This document shows, piece by piece, positions 6,686 through 10,606 of a DNA stretch of 10,606 bases. Source of the DNA: Reyranella sp. (GTDB lineage Bacteria > Pseudomonadota > Alphaproteobacteria > Reyranellales > Reyranellaceae); assembly GCA_030679805.1 (NCBI GenBank), contig JAUXST010000698.1:1-10606 (forward strand), written 5' to 3'. The position numbers and the translations under genes are program-made. The notes beneath the pieces were generated by a model that had not been told where the DNA came from, searched no databases, and worked only from the letters and a program-made list of their open reading frames with translations. Position 1 is the stretch's first letter; each line of letters opens with the position of its first letter.

Positions 6686-7059
6686 GTCTCAAGACTGACG
6701 GAACGCAGCGTCGCCTCGGCGATTTCGTCGATTTCCTGTAGTACGCGCTGCAGCGAGGCGCCGATTTCCGTGTCCTCGCCGGGCTCCTTGGCGCGATGGC
6801 CCGGCGCGGGCTCGAACAGGGCGACGATGTCCATCAGGGTGACGCGCCGGCGGTTGCCGGTGAAGCGGTAGCCGCCCGACGCGCCGCGCTCGGCATGCAC
6901 GAGCCCGGCCGCCGAGAGTGTGCGCAGGACCTTGGCGAGATGGTGCGTCGACACGCCGAAGCGCTCGGCGAGATCGGCCGACGAGAGGGTCTGCGCCGGA
7001 TCGCGCGCCAGTTCGAGCGTGGCGTAGAGGCCGAGCCGCGTCGCCGTCTGGAGCTTCAC
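6658..7059 (-). CDS. Rrf2-family transcriptional regulator without cysteines
   Basis: This 133-residue protein matches Rrf2 regulators: the opening MKLQTATRLGLYATLELA, the winged helix-turn-helix (LSSADLAERFGVSTHHLAKVLRTLSAAGLV, about 26-55), and the wing with RGASGGYRF. It contains no cysteine, so it cannot bind an Fe-S cluster through the three-Cys arrangement of IscR, NsrR or RirA. It may sense a small molecule or CoA thioester, or respond otherwise. The start is GTG at 7059, in a GTGA overlap with the stop of the upstream GNAT gene, implying translational coupling. It is transcribed divergently from boxC with an inverted repeat in the shared gap, so it is a candidate regulator of the box genes (inference). 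The C-terminus overlaps a direct repeat and may have been altered by the adjacent insertion. Confidence 0.85.
   Translation of the reverse strand: MKLQTATRLGLYATLELARDPAQTLSSADLAERFGVSTHHLAKVLRTLSAAGLVHAERGASGGYRFTGNRRRVTLMDIVALFEPAPGHRAKEPGEDTEIGASLQRVLQEIDEIAEATLRSVSLETLLGSSHVG
6686..6719. repeat. 34-bp direct repeat, right copy, inside the 3' end of the Rrf2 gene
   Basis: This is the partner of 6023-6056, offset by 663 bp. It encodes TLRSVSLET of the Rrf2 C-terminus on the minus strand. A direct repeat formed by the 3' end of an intact gene and a displaced copy is the usual footprint of integration into a gene end. Confidence 0.8.
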
Positions 7060-7475
7060 GGCAACTCCTTATCGAGTTGGAGCGACGGACCGGCGACCAT
7101 ACCCTGCGCCCGGAAGAAGGAGAGGATCAGGTGATCCTTACGGTCGACCAGGGTGCGCACACGCGTCACGCCCTCGGCCTTGAAGCGCCCGACCAGCGCC
7201 TCGAACAGCGCGCTGCCCGCCCCTTTCAGGCGGAGCTTGGGATCGATCTCGACGGCGAACACCCAGCCGGCCGGCGGCTGGCCGAACTCCCAGGCACGGA
7301 CCTCGCCCGCGATGAAACCCGCAAACGCGCCCTTGTCGGTCTCGGCCACCAGGAAATGCAGACCGAGCGCCAGCCGGTCCCGCCAATAATCAGGCTTGGA
7401 AGCACCGGTCAGGCGGGCATCCAGTGCGGAAATGGCCGGCAGATCAGTGGCTTGGGCGGGGCGGACGGCGACCAT
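7056..7475 (-). CDS. GNAT-family N-acetyltransferase
   Basis: This 139-residue protein has the GNAT layout. The N-terminal strand and helix are MVAVRPAQATDLPAISALDA. The central acetyl-CoA binding motif A is VEIDPKLRLKGAGSALFEAL (about 75-94), where RLKGAG is the pyrophosphate-binding turn. A C-terminal segment (LILSFFRAQGMVAG) corresponds to motif B. It would transfer an acetyl group from acetyl-CoA to an amine on a small molecule or protein; the substrate cannot be read from the sequence. The ATG at 7475 opens the frame. The gene is first in a two-gene unit with the Rrf2 regulator (4-bp GTGA overlap) and faces boxC across 77 bp. Confidence 0.85.
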   Translation of the reverse strand: MVAVRPAQATDLPAISALDARLTGASKPDYWRDRLALGLHFLVAETDKGAFAGFIAGEVRAWEFGQPPAGWVFAVEIDPKLRLKGAGSALFEALVGRFKAEGVTRVRTLVDRKDHLILSFFRAQGMVAGPSLQLDKELP

Positions 7476-7552
7476 GGATGTTGACAGAATGCCCTTGCGG
7501 CCAGGAAAGTAAATAGGTAATTCAGTACCGAATTACGGAAATAGGGATCCCG
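7476..7552. promoter_or_regulatory. Divergent promoter region between GNAT-rrf2 and boxC
   Basis: This is the only gap separating the two divergent units, so both must start here or within a flanking gene. It is more AT-rich than the surrounding genes. A TTGACA at 7481-7486 reads toward boxC, but no good -10 sits 16-18 bp downstream (TAAATA at 7510-7515 is 23 bp away), so the exact promoter is unresolved. AGGGA at about 7543-7547 is a likely ribosome binding site for boxC. Confidence 0.6.
7517..7536. promoter_or_regulatory. Perfect inverted repeat, candidate operator
   Basis: GTAATTC and GAATTAC are perfect 7-bp inverted arms separated by AGTACC, total 20 bp. It lies 16 bp upstream of the boxC ATG and 41 bp from the GNAT ATG. 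Position and symmetry fit a dimeric repressor such as the adjacent Rrf2 protein. Binding by that protein is inferred. Confidence 0.6.
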
Positions 7553-9217
7553 ATGGCCGAGCCCACCCTCATCGACTTCCGCACCGCGCCCGAGCGCTAC
7601 CGGCACTGGAAGCTCGCCCTCGAAAACGGCGTCGCCTATCTCACCATGGATGTGAACGAGGATGGCGGCCTCAAGCCCGGCTACAAGCTGAAGCTCAATT
7701 CCTACGATCTCGGCGTCGACATCGAGCTGGCCGATGCCGTGCAGCGCCTGCGCTTCGAGCATCCCGAGATCGGCGCGGTGGTGATCCGCTCGCAGCGCGA
7801 TCGCGTCTTCTGCTCCGGCGCCAACATCAACATGCTGGGTCTCAGCACCCACGATCACAAGGTGAACTTCTGCAAGTTCACCAACGAGACGCGGCTTGCC
7901 ATCGAGGATGCCAGCCACCATTCGGGCCAGCGCTACATCTGCTCGATCAACGGCATCGCAGCCGGCGGCGGCTACGAACTCGCCTTGGCCTGCGAGGAGA
8001 TCCTGCTGGCTGACGACGGTTCCAGCGCCGTGTCGCTGCCCGAGCTGCCGCTGCTCGCGGTGCTGCCCGGCACCGGCGGGCTGACGCGCCTCGTCGACAA
8101 GCGCCTGGTGCGGCGCGACCATGCCGACTTCTTCTGCACCACCGCTGAAGGCCTGCGTGGCAAGCGGGCGCAGGAGTGGCGGCTGGTCGACAGGCTCATC
8201 CCACCCAGCAAGCTCGCCGAGGAAACCAAAAAGATCGCCGAGGAGACCGCCGCCAGGTCGGCGCGGCCAAAGAACGCCAAGGGTATCGCCCTGCCTCAGG
8301 TCGAGCGCCAGGTCGAGGGCGATACCATTCGCTACACATATCTAACGGTGGAGATCGATCGCGAGCAGCGGGCCGCGCGCCTGCGCCTCAAGGGACCGTC
8401 GGAGGCCCCGCCGGCCGATGCCACCGCAGTTCATGCCCAAGGGGCGGCCTTCTGGCCATTGGCGCTGGCGCGCGACCTCGACGACGCCATGATGCATCTG
8501 CGGCTGAACGAGACCGAGATCGGCACCTGGGTCCTGCAGAGCCAGGGCGACGGCGCGCTAGTCGAGGCCTACGACGCCCTGCTCGCCAAGGAAGCGTCGA
8601 ACTGGCTGGTACGGGAGATCGTGCTCTACTGGAAGCGCACGCTGAAACGCCTCGACGTCAGCTCGCGCAGCCTGATCGCGCTCGTCGATCCCGGCTCGTG
8701 CTTCACCGGCACGCTGCTCGAGATCATCCTGGCCGCCGACCGCTCCTACATGCTGGACGGCACGGTCGAGGGTTCCAACCTGCCGGCCGCGACGCTCCGA
8801 CTCACACCGATGAACTTCGGCCCCTCCCCCATGGGCCATGGCCACACGAGGCTTGCAACGCGTTTCCTGTCCGATCCCCCGCACGTCGATGAGCTGAAGG
8901 GCGCGCGCGGCCGGCCGCTCGACGCCGAATCGGCCGACCAGGCGGGCCTCGTCACCTTCACGCCTGACGACATCGACTGGGAAGACGAAGTCCGGCTCGC
9001 CATCGAAGAGCGCGCCGGCTTCTCGCCCGACGGCCTGATCGGCATGGAAGCGAACCTGCGCTTCGCCGGGCCGGAGACGATGGAAACCAAGATCTTCGCG
9101 CGGCTCTCGGCCTGGCAGAACTGGATCTTCCAGCGCCCCAACGCAACGGGACCTGAAGGCGCATTGAAGCTTTACGGCACGGGCAAGCAGAGCAAGTACG
9201 ACCGGAAGCGGGCATAA
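7553..9217 (+). CDS. boxC: Benzoyl-CoA-dihydrodiol lyase / 2,3-epoxybenzoyl-CoA dihydrolase
   Basis: This 554-residue protein matches BoxC in length and sequence. BoxC opens the ring of 2,3-epoxybenzoyl-CoA with two waters, giving 3,4-dehydroadipyl-CoA semialdehyde and formate, in the aerobic CoA-thioester route of benzoate degradation. The N-terminal half is a crotonase fold: oxyanion-hole segment FCSGANINML (86-95), second loop NGIAAGGGYELALACE (133-148), and PELPLLAVLPGTGGLTRL (163-180). The C-terminal half (about 250-554) is the more divergent second region expected of BoxC. The ATG at 7553 follows an AGGGA ribosome binding site. boxB follows after 10 nt, so they form an operon. Gene identity is firm from family knowledge; substrate in this organism is inferred. 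Confidence 0.93.
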   Translation: MAEPTLIDFRTAPERYRHWKLALENGVAYLTMDVNEDGGLKPGYKLKLNSYDLGVDIELADAVQRLRFEHPEIGAVVIRSQRDRVFCSGANINMLGLSTHDHKVNFCKFTNETRLAIEDASHHSGQRYICSINGIAAGGGYELALACEEILLADDGSSAVSLPELPLLAVLPGTGGLTRLVDKRLVRRDHADFFCTTAEGLRGKRAQEWRLVDRLIPPSKLAEETKKIAEETAARSARPKNAKGIALPQVERQVEGDTIRYTYLTVEIDREQRAARLRLKGPSEAPPADATAVHAQGAAFWPLALARDLDDAMMHLRLNETEIGTWVLQSQGDGALVEAYDALLAKEASNWLVREIVLYWKRTLKRLDVSSRSLIALVDPGSCFTGTLLEIILAADRSYMLDGTVEGSNLPAATLRLTPMNFGPSPMGHGHTRLATRFLSDPPHVDELKGARGRPLDAESADQAGLVTFTPDDIDWEDEVRLAIEERAGFSPDGLIGMEANLRFAGPETMETKIFARLSAWQNWIFQRPNATGPEGALKLYGTGKQSKYDRKRA

Positions 9218-9221
9218 GGAG
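9216..9221 (+). promoter_or_regulatory. Ribosome binding site of boxB
   Basis: AAGGAG begins within the boxC stop codon (TAA at 9215-9217) and lies 6 bp before the boxB ATG at 9228. This is a near-ideal Shine-Dalgarno and fixes the boxB start. Confidence 0.8.
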
Positions 9222-9227
9222 ACCATC

Positions 9228-10606
<1,379 letters not shown>

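Noticed and set aside
7481..7515. TTGACA with TAAATA as a sigma-70 promoter for boxC
   Set aside because: The spacer would be 23 bp, too long. Only the -35-like hexamer is notable.

Overview
This is a high-GC, gene-dense bacterial window that most resembles an Alphaproteobacterium; genus is not resolvable (Reyranella- or Bradyrhizobium-like is a guess from style only). No rRNA, tRNA, CRISPR array or complete insertion sequence is visible. The window is cut inside a gene at both ends.

Region 1 (1-4609, + strand) is a compact run. It holds the 3' end of a transglutaminase-like protein, two tandem paralogous membrane-bound class III nucleotide cyclases (392-1894 and 1908-3419), and an acyl-CoA dehydrogenase superfamily gene (3416-4609). 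The second cyclase and the acyl-CoA dehydrogenase gene share an ATGA overlap. Both cyclases keep the metal-binding and transition-state residues but carry Ser or Thr where the substrate-selecting Lys normally sits. The acyl-CoA dehydrogenase homologue lacks a catalytic Glu at both known positions (Gln247 and Gly at the usual IYEGT site), which points to a desulfinase-like or other non-dehydrogenase enzyme.

Region 2 (4606-5989, - strand) holds two tandem secreted paralogues of unknown function. They share six cysteines with nearly fixed spacing and are separated by one base. The downstream one converges on the acyl-CoA dehydrogenase gene, and the two stop codons overlap in a CTAG.

Region 3 (about 6001-6719) is a lower-GC segment with a small TPR protein gene. 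It is flanked by a 34-bp direct repeat (3 mismatches, 21-bp identical core). One copy is the 3' end of the neighbouring Rrf2 regulator gene and the other is an in-frame remnant of the same C-terminus. This suggests a 663-bp insertion or duplication at the 3' end of the regulator gene, splitting it from the secreted-protein pair.

Region 4 (6658-10606) is the start of an aerobic benzoyl-CoA (box) degradation cluster. boxC and boxB run on the + strand. A GNAT acetyltransferase and a cysteine-free Rrf2 regulator, joined by a GTGA overlap, run divergently on the - strand. The 77-bp divergent gap contains a perfect 7-6-7 inverted repeat that is a good operator candidate. BoxB with a reductase BoxA (not in the window) would epoxidise benzoyl-CoA, and BoxC would open the ring and release formate.
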